From positions 3,906,001 through 3,970,000 of the forward strand of contig NZ_JACHJS010000001.1 in assembly GCF_014203755.1 (NCBI RefSeq): a stretch of 64,000 nucleotides of DNA, written 5' to 3'. Positions 31,724 to 40,408 of the stretch are shown here, piece after piece. The translations under genes and the position numbers were made by a program. Source of the stretch: Saccharothrix violaceirubra (GTDB lineage: Bacteria > Actinomycetota > Actinomycetes > Mycobacteriales > Pseudonocardiaceae). Numbering within the stretch: position 1 is the first letter of the stretch; every line of letters begins with the position of its first letter. The notes below the pieces were generated by a model. That model searched no databases and was not told the DNA's origin. It saw only the letters and a program-made list of their open reading frames with translations.

Positions 31724-34516
31724 TCAGGTGGCGAGTTCGGCGGCGATCGCCGTCATCGTCGCGGTGACGGCGTCGAGTTCACGGCGCACCGGGTCCAGCG
31801 ACGGCTCGGGATCGGGCAGGTCGTGGGCCCGGATCCGGTCCTCCAACCCGCTCAGCAGCGTGGCCATGCGGTCGGCGCCCAGGTTCGACGCGGCGCCCTT
31901 CAGGCTGTGCGCGGCCTCGGCCGCCCCGGCTTCGTCACCCGTCCGCAGGGCGTCGTCCAGCCGTTGCACCGCCGTCGCGGAGCGGTTCACGAACGACGTC
32001 AGCAGGGCACCCAGCAGGGCCCGCTCCTCGGGCGGCGACTCGGGGCCGCCCAGTTCGGCCAGGCGTGCGCGCACGGCGGCCTCGCGGTCGGACTGCTCGC
32101 GGTCGGGCTGCGCCTGGTGCTCGTGACCCGTGCGCGCCTGCGGGACAAAGGGCTTCTCCGCGCCTTCGCCGAGCACGGCCAGCTTCTCCGCCAGGTCGTC
32201 CGCCCGCACCGGCTTGGCCAGGTAGTCGTCCATACCCGCCGCCGCGCACGCCTTGCGGTCCTCCAGCAGCACGGACGCGGTCATGGCGATGATGTACGGG
32301 CCCCGCCCGTCCTGGGCCTCGGCGCGGATCGCGCGGGTCGCCTCCAGACCGTCCATCAACGGCATGTGCACGTCCATCAGCACCACGTCGTACCCGCCTT
32401 CGCGGACGGCCCGCACGGCTTCCGCGCCGTCGGCCACCATGTCCACGCGGTGGCCCAGACGGTCCAGCATCAGGCGCGCGACCTTCTGGTTCACCGGGTT
32501 GTCCTCGGCCAGCAGCACGCGCAGGGAACCCTCCCCGCCGCTCTTCCCGTCCACCATGGCCGTCTCGACGCGACGCCCCCGGCGCGCGCCCAGCACGCGG
32601 CCCAGGGTGGCGTGCAGCACGGTCACGCGCGCGGGCTTCGTCAGCACGGCCTCGAACATGCGCCGGTGCGGCGGTGTGAGGGGTTCGGAGATGCTGCCCA
32701 GCAGCACGAGCGGGGTCGTCTTCGTGCCGCCCAGCCCCCGGAGGCGTTCGGCCAGGCGCACGCCGTCCAGGCCGGGCATGTTCATGTCCAGGATGGCGAC
32801 GTCGAACCGCTCGCCCGAGGCCACCCGGTCCAGGGCCTCGTAGCCGGAGTGCACGGCCACGCACTCCATGCCCCACGCGGTGAGCTGCGCGGACAGCACC
32901 CGCAGGTTCGTGTCGTTGTCGTCGACCACCAGCGCGGTGCGGCCGTGGGCGGGCGCGGTCGCGGGCACGTCGCCGATCGTGCTCTCCGACTCGTGCATCA
33001 GGACCTTCAGCGTGAACGTCGACCCGACACCGGACGCGCTGTCCACGGTCAGGTCGCCGCCCATGGCCTCGGCCAGCCGCTTGCTGATCGCCAGGCCCAG
33101 GCCGGTCCCGCCGTAGCGACGGGTGGCGGACGCGTCGACCTGGCTGAAGGTGCGGAACAGCCGGCTCTGCTGCTCGGCGCTCATCCCGATGCCGGTGTCG
33201 CGCACGGCGGCGTGCAGCATGATCGCGTCGTCGTCGTGCGGCGTGTCCACGAGCAGGCCGGTGACGTCGGCGGGCTCGACCCACAGCGTCACCGCGACCT
33301 CGCCGGCGGCGGTGAACTTGACCGCGTTGGCCACCAGGTTGAGCAGGATCTGCCGCAGCCGGGTCGCGTCGCCGCGCAGTACGCGCGGACAGCCCGGGTC
33401 GACGTGTCCGACGAGTTCGATGCCCTTGTCGCTGGCCGGCAGGGCGACCAGGGCCAGCGCGCTCTCCACGCACTCGACGACGTCGAACGACACGTCCTCC
33501 AGGTCGATCTGCCCGGCCTCGATCTTGGAGTAGTCGAGGATCTCGTTGATGATCGACAGCAGCGAGTCGCCGCTGTCGCGGACGGTGGTGAGCAGGTCGC
33601 GCTGCTCGACGGTCAGGTCCGAGTCCAGCAGCAGGCCGGTCAACCCGATCACGGCGTTCATCGGCGTGCGGATCTCGTGGCTCATCGTGGCCAGGAACGC
33701 GGCCTTGGCCCGGCTCGCCGCCATGGCCTCGTCACGGGCGTCGCGCAACGCGCGCATGGACCCGTCCACGGCGCGGGCCATGCGTTCCAGTTCGGCCGGT
33801 CCCTCGACCCGCACGTTGGACCCGGCCTCGCCCGCCGCGACCCGGGCGGCGGCCTCGGCGACCTTGGTCAGCGGCACGGTCACGCGCCGGGTCGCCCACC
33901 ACGCCCCGACGCCGACGAGGACGACCAGCCCGGCCGTGCCCCACCCGATGAGCAGGCGGGTGTCCTGGGCCTTGGCCGTGCTGGTGCGCTGGCGTTCCCG
34001 GAGCAGTGTCAGTTCGCGGTCCCGCATGCCGTCGAGCACGGCCTGGACGCGTTCGGCGTCGTCGATCCCGTTGCGGCTGACCATGGGCGCCACGACCTCG
34101 AGCCCGCCGGAGCGGCGCGCGGCGATCGTGTCCGCGACCTGCTGGAGCCGGCCGGCCAGGAGCGGGTCGAGTTCGTTCAGCGCGGCCTGCTGGGCGGGGT
34201 TGTCCGCGGTGAGCACGCGCAGTTCGGCGACCGTGGCGTCGATGTTGCCCAGCGCGGTCTCGTAGGGGACGAGGAACTTGTCCTCGCCGGTGATCAGGTA
34301 GCCGCGCTGGCCGCGTTCGACGTTCTGCACGTCGATGCGCAGTTGGGAGATCGTGTTGAGCACGTTGTAGGTGTGCTCGACGGGCACGCGGTCGTTGAGC
34401 AGCGTGCCGATGCGGAGATAGGCGCTGACGCCGACGACCAGGAGGCCGACCAGGGCGAGCAGGTAGCCGACCGCCAGCAGGCGGCCGACCGTCCACCACG
34501 CCCGGCGGCCGGTCAT
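31724..34516 (-). CDS. Hybrid histidine kinase (CHASE3, HAMP, HisKA, HATPase, two REC, Hpt)
   Basis: 930 residues. Two membrane helices (about 10-35 and 190-210) flank a CHASE3 sensor ('[19 protein letters not shown]'), followed by HAMP. HisKA is '[20 protein letters not shown]' and the HATPase shows 'DTGIGMS' and 'GGTGLGLAI'. Receiver 1 has Asp in '[13 protein letters not shown]', receiver 2 has Asp in '[13 protein letters not shown]', and the Hpt carries His in '[14 protein letters not shown]'. All phosphorelay residues are present. The ATG overlaps the stop of the response regulator gene (ATGA), so both act in one pathway. Confidence 0.92.
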   Translation of the reverse strand: MTGRRAWWTVGRLLAVGYLLALVGLLVVGVSAYLRIGTLLNDRVPVEHTYNVLNTISQLRIDVQNVERGQRGYLITGEDKFLVPYETALGNIDATVAELRVLTADNPAQQAALNELDPLLAGRLQQVADTIAARRSGGLEVVAPMVSRNGIDDAERVQAVLDGMRDRELTLLRERQRTSTAKAQDTRLLIGWGTAGLVVLVGVGAWWATRRVTVPLTKVAEAAARVAAGEAGSNVRVEGPAELERMARAVDGSMRALRDARDEAMAASRAKAAFLATMSHEIRTPMNAVIGLTGLLLDSDLTVEQRDLLTTVRDSGDSLLSIINEILDYSKIEAGQIDLEDVSFDVVECVESALALVALPASDKGIELVGHVDPGCPRVLRGDATRLRQILLNLVANAVKFTAAGEVAVTLWVEPADVTGLLVDTPHDDDAIMLHAAVRDTGIGMSAEQQSRLFRTFSQVDASATRRYGGTGLGLAISKRLAEAMGGDLTVDSASGVGSTFTLKVLMHESESTIGDVPATAPAHGRTALVVDDNDTNLRVLSAQLTAWGMECVAVHSGYEALDRVASGERFDVAILDMNMPGLDGVRLAERLRGLGGTKTTPLVLLGSISEPLTPPHRRMFEAVLTKPARVTVLHATLGRVLGARRGRRVETAMVDGKSGGEGSLRVLLAEDNPVNQKVARLMLDRLGHRVDMVADGAEAVRAVREGGYDVVLMDVHMPLMDGLEATRAIRAEAQDGRGPYIIAMTASVLLEDRKACAAAGMDDYLAKPVRADDLAEKLAVLGEGAEKPFVPQARTGHEHQAQPDREQSDREAAVRARLAELGGPESPPEERALLGALLTSFVNRSATAVQRLDDALRTGDEAGAAEAAHSLKGAASNLGADRMATLLSGLEDRIRAHDLPDPEPSLDPVRRELDAVTATMTAIAAELAT

Positions 34517-34887
34517 GGCGCGCTCAGCAGGTTCTGGACGTGTTCGAGCAGCTTGGCCGGGCTGAAAGGCTTGACGAGGTACTCGTTCGCGCCGGCGGCC
34601 AGGCCCTCGTCGATCTCCCACTGGTGGGCACCGCCGGAGAGCAGCATGATCGGCTTGTCCCGGGTGATCGGGTCCTGGCGCAGGTCGGCGCACAGCTCCA
34701 GCCCGGAGCGGCCGGGCAGGTGCACGTCGAGCAGGAACAGGTCGGGCTCGGTCGCCCGGGCGCGATCCAGCACGACGGCACCGTCCGCGACCGTGATCAC
34801 GTCCAGTCCCGCCTGGGCGAGTTTGAAGTCGATCAGCAGACCGATGTCCGGATCGTCTTCGGCGACGAGAACGCGCTGAGCAGCCAA
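34513..34887 (-). CDS. Single-domain response regulator, coupled to the hybrid kinase
   Basis: 124 residues, receiver domain only. It shows the acidic pair in '[14 protein letters not shown]', the phospho-Asp in '[14 protein letters not shown]' and the Lys in '[11 protein letters not shown]'. It has no output domain, so it acts by protein contact or as a phosphate shuttle or sink for the kinase. The TTG start at 34887 is chosen because GGGAG lies seven bases upstream and no ATG or GTG fits. Confidence 0.85.
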   Translation of the reverse strand: MAAQRVLVAEDDPDIGLLIDFKLAQAGLDVITVADGAVVLDRARATEPDLFLLDVHLPGRSGLELCADLRQDPITRDKPIMLLSGGAHQWEIDEGLAAGANEYLVKPFSPAKLLEHVQNLLSAP

Positions 34888-35127
34888 CCTTCGCTCCCAA
34901 CAGTCGGCGTCCTGGTCAACCTGTGTCGGCGCGGCGGCCGGTGCAAGATCAACCCGACGAAACCACCCGGTCGTGTACGGATTGGACAGTGGAACCACTA
35001 CGGACCGTCCCGGGGCTTCCCGTCGTGGTTCCACTGGGTGACGAAGGCGAATCTCCCCGAACGCCGGATGACCTGTCGGGCGAGGCACTACGGTTCCGGC
35101 GGACGATCGACGAACGGGGGGACGCCG

Positions 35128-36237
35128 ATGGCCGGCCGATGGCTGCGCACGGTGCCGCTGCTGGTGCTCGCGTACGTGGTGGCACCGGCGGCGACGCTGA
35201 CGGTCGCGCGGTGGACGGCGCCGTGGCCACGCAGCGCCGCCGAACCCGGGGCCGCACTGGGCCTCGCCGCCCCCGCCTTGTCCCCGGGCCACCTGCCCGC
35301 TCTCGCGGTCGGCCTCGTGCTGTTCGCGCTCGCGTGGTGGCGCACGTCCACGTGGCCGCTCATCGCCCTGGTCCCGATGGCCCCGCTCGTGATGAGCGGT
35401 GTCGGCTTCGGCAGCGGTCAGGCCCTCATCACGCTCGTCGGCGCGGGACTGGCGTGGGGCACGGCGTGGCTCGCCGGCCGTGCGGTGTCCCGACCGGTCA
35501 CGGCGGCCGTCGGCGGGTCGGCCGTGGAGATCGTGATCGGCCTGCGTGGCGGCGCACGGCTGCGCGTCCAGTCCCGGCGTCTGCTGCTCGACCGCCTGCC
35601 CGCGCCGAACACCGCGGGCATGCCCACCCGCCTGGCGCTGCCGCTGGACCGGGTGGAGTTCGTCCAGGCGGGCGGGGTCGCGGGCGGACCGACGCCGTGG
35701 CAACTCCCCAACTCGGCCGTGCTGCTCGTACCGCCCGGACCGGTGGTGCGGATCGTGGGCGGCGGTCAGCAGTGGCTGCTGCCGGTCGACGACGCCGACG
35801 CGGTCGCCGCCGCGCTGACCCGCCGGGTGGCCGTCCGCGCCCGGCCGCGCCCCGCGCCGCCCGAGGACAGCGGCCGGTGGCACCTGGCCAAGACGGCGTG
35901 GAAGTCGGGTCCGGCCGCTCCCCGCCGCGGTGCGACGCCGGTGCCGCACCGGGCCGGGTCGGCACACGGCCGCCACCTGCGCCTGGTGGTCGGTGCCCTG
36001 ATGGTCGTCATGGGCGGCTACTCGACGACCCGCCTGTTCGCCGGCGCGGGCCTGGGCCACCTGTTCGGCGTGCTGCTGTTCGGCGTGGCCGGCCTGGTCA
36101 CCATGGCGACCTGGTACGGCGGCGAGGCTGCGCACCGCCTCGCCGAGGAGAACCCGCGCCCGCGCACGGCTCCCGGCTGGGGCGAGACCGACCCCGCCGC
36201 GGCCCCCGTCCCCGGCTGGCTCACTCACACGGCATAA
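35128..36237 (+). CDS. Membrane protein of unknown function
   Basis: 369 residues with ATG behind GGGGGG. There are about three hydrophobic helices in the first 120 residues, a soluble middle with an 'LLLVPPGPVVRIVGGGQQW'-like strand-rich segment, and two more helices near 295-345. No known family is recognised. It diverges from the response regulator/kinase operon across 240 bases that presumably hold both promoters. Confidence 0.75.
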   Translation: MAGRWLRTVPLLVLAYVVAPAATLTVARWTAPWPRSAAEPGAALGLAAPALSPGHLPALAVGLVLFALAWWRTSTWPLIALVPMAPLVMSGVGFGSGQALITLVGAGLAWGTAWLAGRAVSRPVTAAVGGSAVEIVIGLRGGARLRVQSRRLLLDRLPAPNTAGMPTRLALPLDRVEFVQAGGVAGGPTPWQLPNSAVLLVPPGPVVRIVGGGQQWLLPVDDADAVAAALTRRVAVRARPRPAPPEDSGRWHLAKTAWKSGPAAPRRGATPVPHRAGSAHGRHLRLVVGALMVVMGGYSTTRLFAGAGLGHLFGVLLFGVAGLVTMATWYGGEAAHRLAEENPRPRTAPGWGETDPAAAPVPGWLTHTA

Positions 36238-36432
36238 CTGCCACTACTCCGCGAAGTCGACACACCGGGTAAGCCCACGATCACTAGGCCGTTCGAGTGA
36301 CGGTGGGCCCGGTCACGTAGCCACCGAGTCGCTACCGAAGACGAACCAAGTACGCCACCAGCGATTCCCATGCTTATCGGGTCACAGTCGCTCCCGTCGC
36401 CGACAGGACGACACACCGACCCGGAGGCTCCG

Positions 36433-36585
36433 ATGTCCCACTCGACAGGCGTCCAGTCGTTCAGCCGCCCCGAACGTTTCTTCCCCGCCGGCCACACCTG
36501 CGCCCAGTACCGGGTCATCGGCCGCTTCTGCGAGTGCGTCCACGGCCACGTGCTGCGCCTGTCGACGCACCGCCGCAAGGCCTGA
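36433..36585 (+). CDS. Small Cys/His-containing protein (50 residues)
   Basis: ATG 36433 follows GGAG at good spacing. The protein contains 'GHTCAQYRVIGRFCECVHGH', with three Cys and several His that could bind zinc. Composition is unlike the Arg/Pro-rich shadow frames. Function is unknown. Confidence 0.5.
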   Translation: MSHSTGVQSFSRPERFFPAGHTCAQYRVIGRFCECVHGHVLRLSTHRRKA

Positions 36586-36659
36586 CCCCGCGAGTCCTCC
36601 GCTCAGGCACCCCGAAACACGCGTTCGGACACCCTGAAATACGCACTCAGGCACCACGG

Positions 36660-37301
36660 TCAGGCCAGTACGCGCTCCAAGAGCACGTAGGCACCGCCGC
36701 CCACGACGGCGCCCGCCACCGCACCCCAGACGACCTGCGCGCGGGTGTGGTCGCCCAAGGCGACGCGTGACCAGCAGACCAGCACCACGGCCGGCCCCGC
36801 GAGCGACACCCACGGGCCGTAGGCCACGGCCAGGACCGTCACGGTCGCCGCCGACGCCGCCGCGTGCAGCGAGATCTTCCAGCCCCGGCTTCCGCCCACG
36901 GGCAGTGCGAACGTGATCAGCACGCACACCACCAGCTCGGCGAACATCGCCAACGCCAGCGCGAGCATCTGGTGCGGGGCGTCCCCGAGCACCAGCACGG
37001 CGACTCCCGCCGTCAACGAGACACCACACGCCGCGAGCGGGACCACGCGCCCTTCCCGATTCGTCACGTGGTGGCCGTCCCACCGGCCCTTACGCGCGCC
37101 GCGCACGATCACGACCATCGGGATCACCGAGCCGAACACGCCCACCACCAGGCCCCACAACAGGGCGCTGCCGACCGAGTGGGTCGCGTGCCACCCGAGG
37201 ACGGGCGGCAGACCCAACACCCACACCCACGGGGCCAGCACCTCGGTGACGAGGCGGGCGAGCCGGGGCGGACGGGTGGTGACCACTGCGGATTCGCTCA
37301 C
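36660..37301 (-). CDS. PAP2-like membrane phosphatase
   Basis: 213 residues with about six membrane segments. The C-terminal half shows 'KISLHAAASA' and 'SRVALGDHTRAQVVWGAVAG', which match the second and third signatures of the PAP2/phosphatidate phosphatase superfamily, with His residues at the active positions. The first signature (K-x6-RP) is weak. It probably hydrolyses a lipid phosphate such as an isoprenoid or phosphatidate. The substrate is not known. Confidence 0.7.
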   Translation of the reverse strand: MSESAVVTTRPPRLARLVTEVLAPWVWVLGLPPVLGWHATHSVGSALLWGLVVGVFGSVIPMVVIVRGARKGRWDGHHVTNREGRVVPLAACGVSLTAGVAVLVLGDAPHQMLALALAMFAELVVCVLITFALPVGGSRGWKISLHAAASAATVTVLAVAYGPWVSLAGPAVVLVCWSRVALGDHTRAQVVWGAVAGAVVGGGAYVLLERVLA

Positions 37302-37414
37302 GGGACGGGGATTCTGCCATCCCGATCACCCACGCCACGCGGAATCCCGGCGAAATGCCGGACGCCCGGCGTGACCGGTGGGGGTCACGCCGGGCGTCCG
37401 TCGACGAGGATTCG

Positions 37415-39052
37415 TCAGACCGAGCTGGTGTACTTGAAGTTCGCCACCAGTTCGCGCAGGTGAGCGGAGAGCTGCTCCAGGTCGACCGCGGCCTGACGGC
37501 TCTGGTCGATCTCCTGCGTCGAGGTCTTCGTCGTGTCCGCGACCTGCGAGATGCTGTTCGCGATCTCCGAGGAGCCGGAGGCCGCGTGGGCGATGTTGCG
37601 GCCCATCTCGTTGGTGGTCGCGGTCTGCTCCTCGACCGCCGAGGCGATGACGAGCTGGTAGTCGTTGATCTTGGCGATGATCGAGCTGATCTCGCCGATC
37701 GTGCCGATCGCCTGCGCGGTGTCGGACTGGATCGCCTCGACCTTGGTGCCGATGTCCTCCGTGGCCCGGGCGGTCGCCTGGGCCAGTTCCTTCACCTCGT
37801 TGGCGACGACCGCGAACCCGCGGCCCGCCTCGCCGGCACGCGCGGCCTCGATGGTCGCGTTGAGCGCCAGCAGGTTGGTCTGCTCCGCGATCGAGGTGAT
37901 GACCTTGACCACGTTGCCGATCTGCGCGGACGAGTCGCCCAGCTTGGCGACGACGTCCGTGGTGGACTCCGCGACCTGCACGGCGTGCGAGGCGACGGTG
38001 GCACCCTCGTTCGCGCTGTGCGCGATCTCGCGGATCGACGAGCCGAGCTCCTCGGCGCCGGCGGCCACGGTCTGGAGGTTCAGCGAGACCTTGTCGGCCG
38101 CGGTGGCGACCGTGACGGCCTGGTCGTTGGCGCCGACCGTGCCGGTGAGCAGGCGGTCGTTGACCTCGACCAGACGCGTGGAGTCGGACTGGAGGGTCTC
38201 GGCCGTCGTCGCCAGGGCGGAGACGGCGGTGGCGAAGTTCTCCCGCGCCTGGTTGATCGCCACGGCCAGCGTGCCGACCTCGTCGGTGCTCTTGACGACG
38301 GCGGCCTTGGTCAGGTCGCCGTCGGCCATGCGCTTGGTCACGGCGGTGACCTCGCGCAGCGGGCGCACGATCCGGCTGGCCACCAGCATCGCCAGCGCGA
38401 CGGCCGCCGCGAGGCCGCCGAACATGGCCAGCAGCAGGATGGTCCGCGCCGTCGAGTACGCCTCGGCACCCTCGGCCGCGGCGTTCTCCGCGCTGGCCTT
38501 CTCGATCTTGGCCAGTTCGAGGATCGACGAGTCGATGCGCTGGATCAGGTTGGTGAACTCGGTCATGTCGCTGATCGGCACGTAACCGGCCGGCGGGGTG
38601 TCGCCGTAGCTGATGTCGCGCTCGACGCGGAACTTCCTGTGGTCGGCCATGAGCTGGCTGGCCAGCTGCCGGCCGGAGGGCTCGGTCGTGTGCGAGAGGT
38701 AGCTGGTGATCGCGGTGTCGATCGCCGCGTCCGCCGCGTGCTGCCCGTCGCGGGTACGCTGGTGACCCTCGGGAGTCGGGTCCACGTACCACATGACAGC
38801 CCAGTGGTTGATCATGCCCTGCGCGCCGCGGATGTCACCGAGGTCGCTCAGAGCGGGTGCGTTCATCGTCGCGACGGTCCGCAGTCGCGCATCGAGCTTG
38901 GACATCTGCGTGATGCCCAGAACGCCGATGCCGACCGCCACCGTCACGACGGCGATCAGCACAACCAGAATCTTCGTGCGAATGCCCCAGTTCGCGAACC
39001 GTGCGACTGACGCACGCGACGCCGTGACATCGGGCCTGTTTGCCGCAGTCAT
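37415..39052 (-). CDS. Methyl-accepting chemotaxis-type receptor
   Basis: 545 residues. A first membrane helix at about 30-50 ('[20 protein letters not shown]') and an extracytoplasmic helical sensor of about 165 residues lead to a second helix ('[19 protein letters not shown]'), HAMP and a long signalling coiled coil. The highly conserved hairpin tip is '[20 protein letters not shown]'. It would feed a CheA/CheW complex. No che gene is in the window. Its presence agrees with an actinomycete having a motile stage, or with a non-motility signalling role. Confidence 0.93.
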   Translation of the reverse strand: MTAANRPDVTASRASVARFANWGIRTKILVVLIAVVTVAVGIGVLGITQMSKLDARLRTVATMNAPALSDLGDIRGAQGMINHWAVMWYVDPTPEGHQRTRDGQHAADAAIDTAITSYLSHTTEPSGRQLASQLMADHRKFRVERDISYGDTPPAGYVPISDMTEFTNLIQRIDSSILELAKIEKASAENAAAEGAEAYSTARTILLLAMFGGLAAAVALAMLVASRIVRPLREVTAVTKRMADGDLTKAAVVKSTDEVGTLAVAINQARENFATAVSALATTAETLQSDSTRLVEVNDRLLTGTVGANDQAVTVATAADKVSLNLQTVAAGAEELGSSIREIAHSANEGATVASHAVQVAESTTDVVAKLGDSSAQIGNVVKVITSIAEQTNLLALNATIEAARAGEAGRGFAVVANEVKELAQATARATEDIGTKVEAIQSDTAQAIGTIGEISSIIAKINDYQLVIASAVEEQTATTNEMGRNIAHAASGSSEIANSISQVADTTKTSTQEIDQSRQAAVDLEQLSAHLRELVANFKYTSSV

Positions 39053-39314
39053 CGATACCTCACGCTCGGTCTCCTCCGGCTCCACCCGCCGCTTACCCCG
39101 TCGAAATCGGCAGCCGCCGGTGCCACCTGAGCGAAATACCGCACCCGCCCACCCCGGCCGACCACGTCCGGAGGGGACGCACGTCACCGGGCGACACCGC
39201 GGTCACCCCTCGGGGCCATTACCGGACCGAAACGGTCACCAGGGCCCTGACCTGCGGCGACCGTCGGCCGGATCACGTCGTGCACCCGATCGGATGCCGT
39301 CGTGGGACCGGATC

Positions 39315-39352
39315 GGCACATGCCCCGGGCCGACCGGCCCGGGGCATGTGCC
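39315..39352 (-). terminator. Perfect 17-bp terminator hairpin
   Basis: GGCACATGCCCCGGGCC pairs perfectly with its complement across a GACC loop. It starts two bases beyond the stop codon of the secreted protein gene at 39354. Confidence 0.85.
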
Positions 39353-39353
39353 G

Positions 39354-39773
39354 TCAGTGGTTGAAGGAGATCTTCGCGACGAGCGCGCCGCCCGCGGCAC
39401 TCGCCGTGATGCGGATCTTCGGATTGGCCGCGTTGTTGCCCCACGGCACGGTCTTGTACACCGACGGCCCCGGGGCGACGGTGCCGAGCGAGTACCACTT
39501 GGGCCTGCCGTTCTCGATTCCGTAGACCTCGACCACGGCACGCTGGTTGGTGAAGCGCCGGTCCCCGAACACCTCGTAGGTGACCTTGGTCGAGGGCCCG
39601 CCCACGACGCTGCAATCGGACCGCACCTCGACGTACGAACCGCCGACGCGATCGGTCCCGGCGCCGCCGCACGCGGCGGCGGCGTCCGTGGCGGCCTGTG
39701 CGGGGGACACCGCGGTGGAGACGGCCAGCGCGGTCCCGATCGCGGCACCCGCGATGATGCGACGAAGACTCAC
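39354..39773 (-). CDS. Small secreted protein, unknown function
   Basis: 139 residues with a classical Sec signal peptide (RRIIAGAAIGTALAVSTAV, cleavage after AQA). The mature part is beta-rich with two Cys that may form a disulfide. No family is recognised. It has its own perfect terminator and is 43 bases downstream of another secreted protein gene on the same strand, so they may be co-transcribed. Confidence 0.75.
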   Translation of the reverse strand: MSLRRIIAGAAIGTALAVSTAVSPAQAATDAAAACGGAGTDRVGGSYVEVRSDCSVVGGPSTKVTYEVFGDRRFTNQRAVVEVYGIENGRPKWYSLGTVAPGPSVYKTVPWGNNAANPKIRITASAAGGALVAKISFNH

Positions 39774-39816
39774 TCTATGTACTCCTTGTAGTCCGGAAAG
39801 GGTGTCGTCGCCTCGA

Positions 39817-40260
39817 TCAGGCGACGCAGAGCTGCATGAACTTCACGTTGGTCCAGTCGCCGGTCAGGTCCCTGGACGGCGAGTGCGGCGTGACGTAGGA
39901 CTTCTTGCCGGTGCGGCGGTCGAACATCGCCACCCGGTCGCGGGTGCCCGGCAGGTTGTTGATCCACCAGCCGGTCCCCCGCCACGGGTTGTCCGCCCGG
40001 CCGCAGCCCTTCCACGCCTTGCCGTAGCCCTCCGCGTCGCCGTACCCGCAGAAGTGGTCGGCCGGGCAGGACGCGGCCAACTGCTCCGGCGAGTGCACGT
40101 CCGGCAGGAGCGTCGCGTCGGCGGCCGACAGGATGTGGACACCCGTGACCCGGGTCCCCTCGGTGCCGTCCTGGTCGCCGGCGGCCATGGCCGGCCCGCC
40201 GAGCGCGACGAGCGTGCCGACCGCGGCTGCCAGCACGGCGAGATGCCTGGTGAAAGGCAT
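39817..40260 (-). CDS. Secreted protein, possibly peptidase-inhibitor I36-like
   Basis: 147 residues with a Sec signal peptide (to about residue 27). The mature protein contains 'CPADHFCGYGDAEGYG', which resembles the Cys-framed motif of actinomycete I36-type inhibitors and beta/gamma-crystallin-like secreted proteins, then 'WWINNLPGT'. Inhibitor function is only a suggestion. It diverges from the AfsR-type regulator. Confidence 0.65.
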   Translation of the reverse strand: MPFTRHLAVLAAAVGTLVALGGPAMAAGDQDGTEGTRVTGVHILSAADATLLPDVHSPEQLAASCPADHFCGYGDAEGYGKAWKGCGRADNPWRGTGWWINNLPGTRDRVAMFDRRTGKKSYVTPHSPSRDLTGDWTNVKFMQLCVA

Positions 40261-40373
40261 GGGAATCCCCCTGGGTACGAGCGGTGTGTCCCGGTCCGGG
40301 ACGACACCGGATGGTCGATTCGTTGCCGGTTCCCAGCGTGGCGGCGGCGAGCCGCGAGCCCGCCGAATCCCGG

Positions 40374-40408
40374 TTGAAACGCCTGTTCACGGCCGGTATC
40401 CAGGTGGG
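40374..40408 (+). promoter_or_regulatory. Promoter giving a leaderless transcript of the AfsR-type gene
   Basis: TTGAAA (40374-40379), a 17-base spacer and TATCCA (40397-40402) lie six bases before the GTG at 40409. The transcript would therefore start at or next to the start codon. Confidence 0.5.

Noticed and set aside
31823..34879. Plus-strand open frame of over 1000 codons opposite the hybrid kinase
   Set aside because: Antisense shadow produced by high third-position GC; the minus strand has all kinase motifs.
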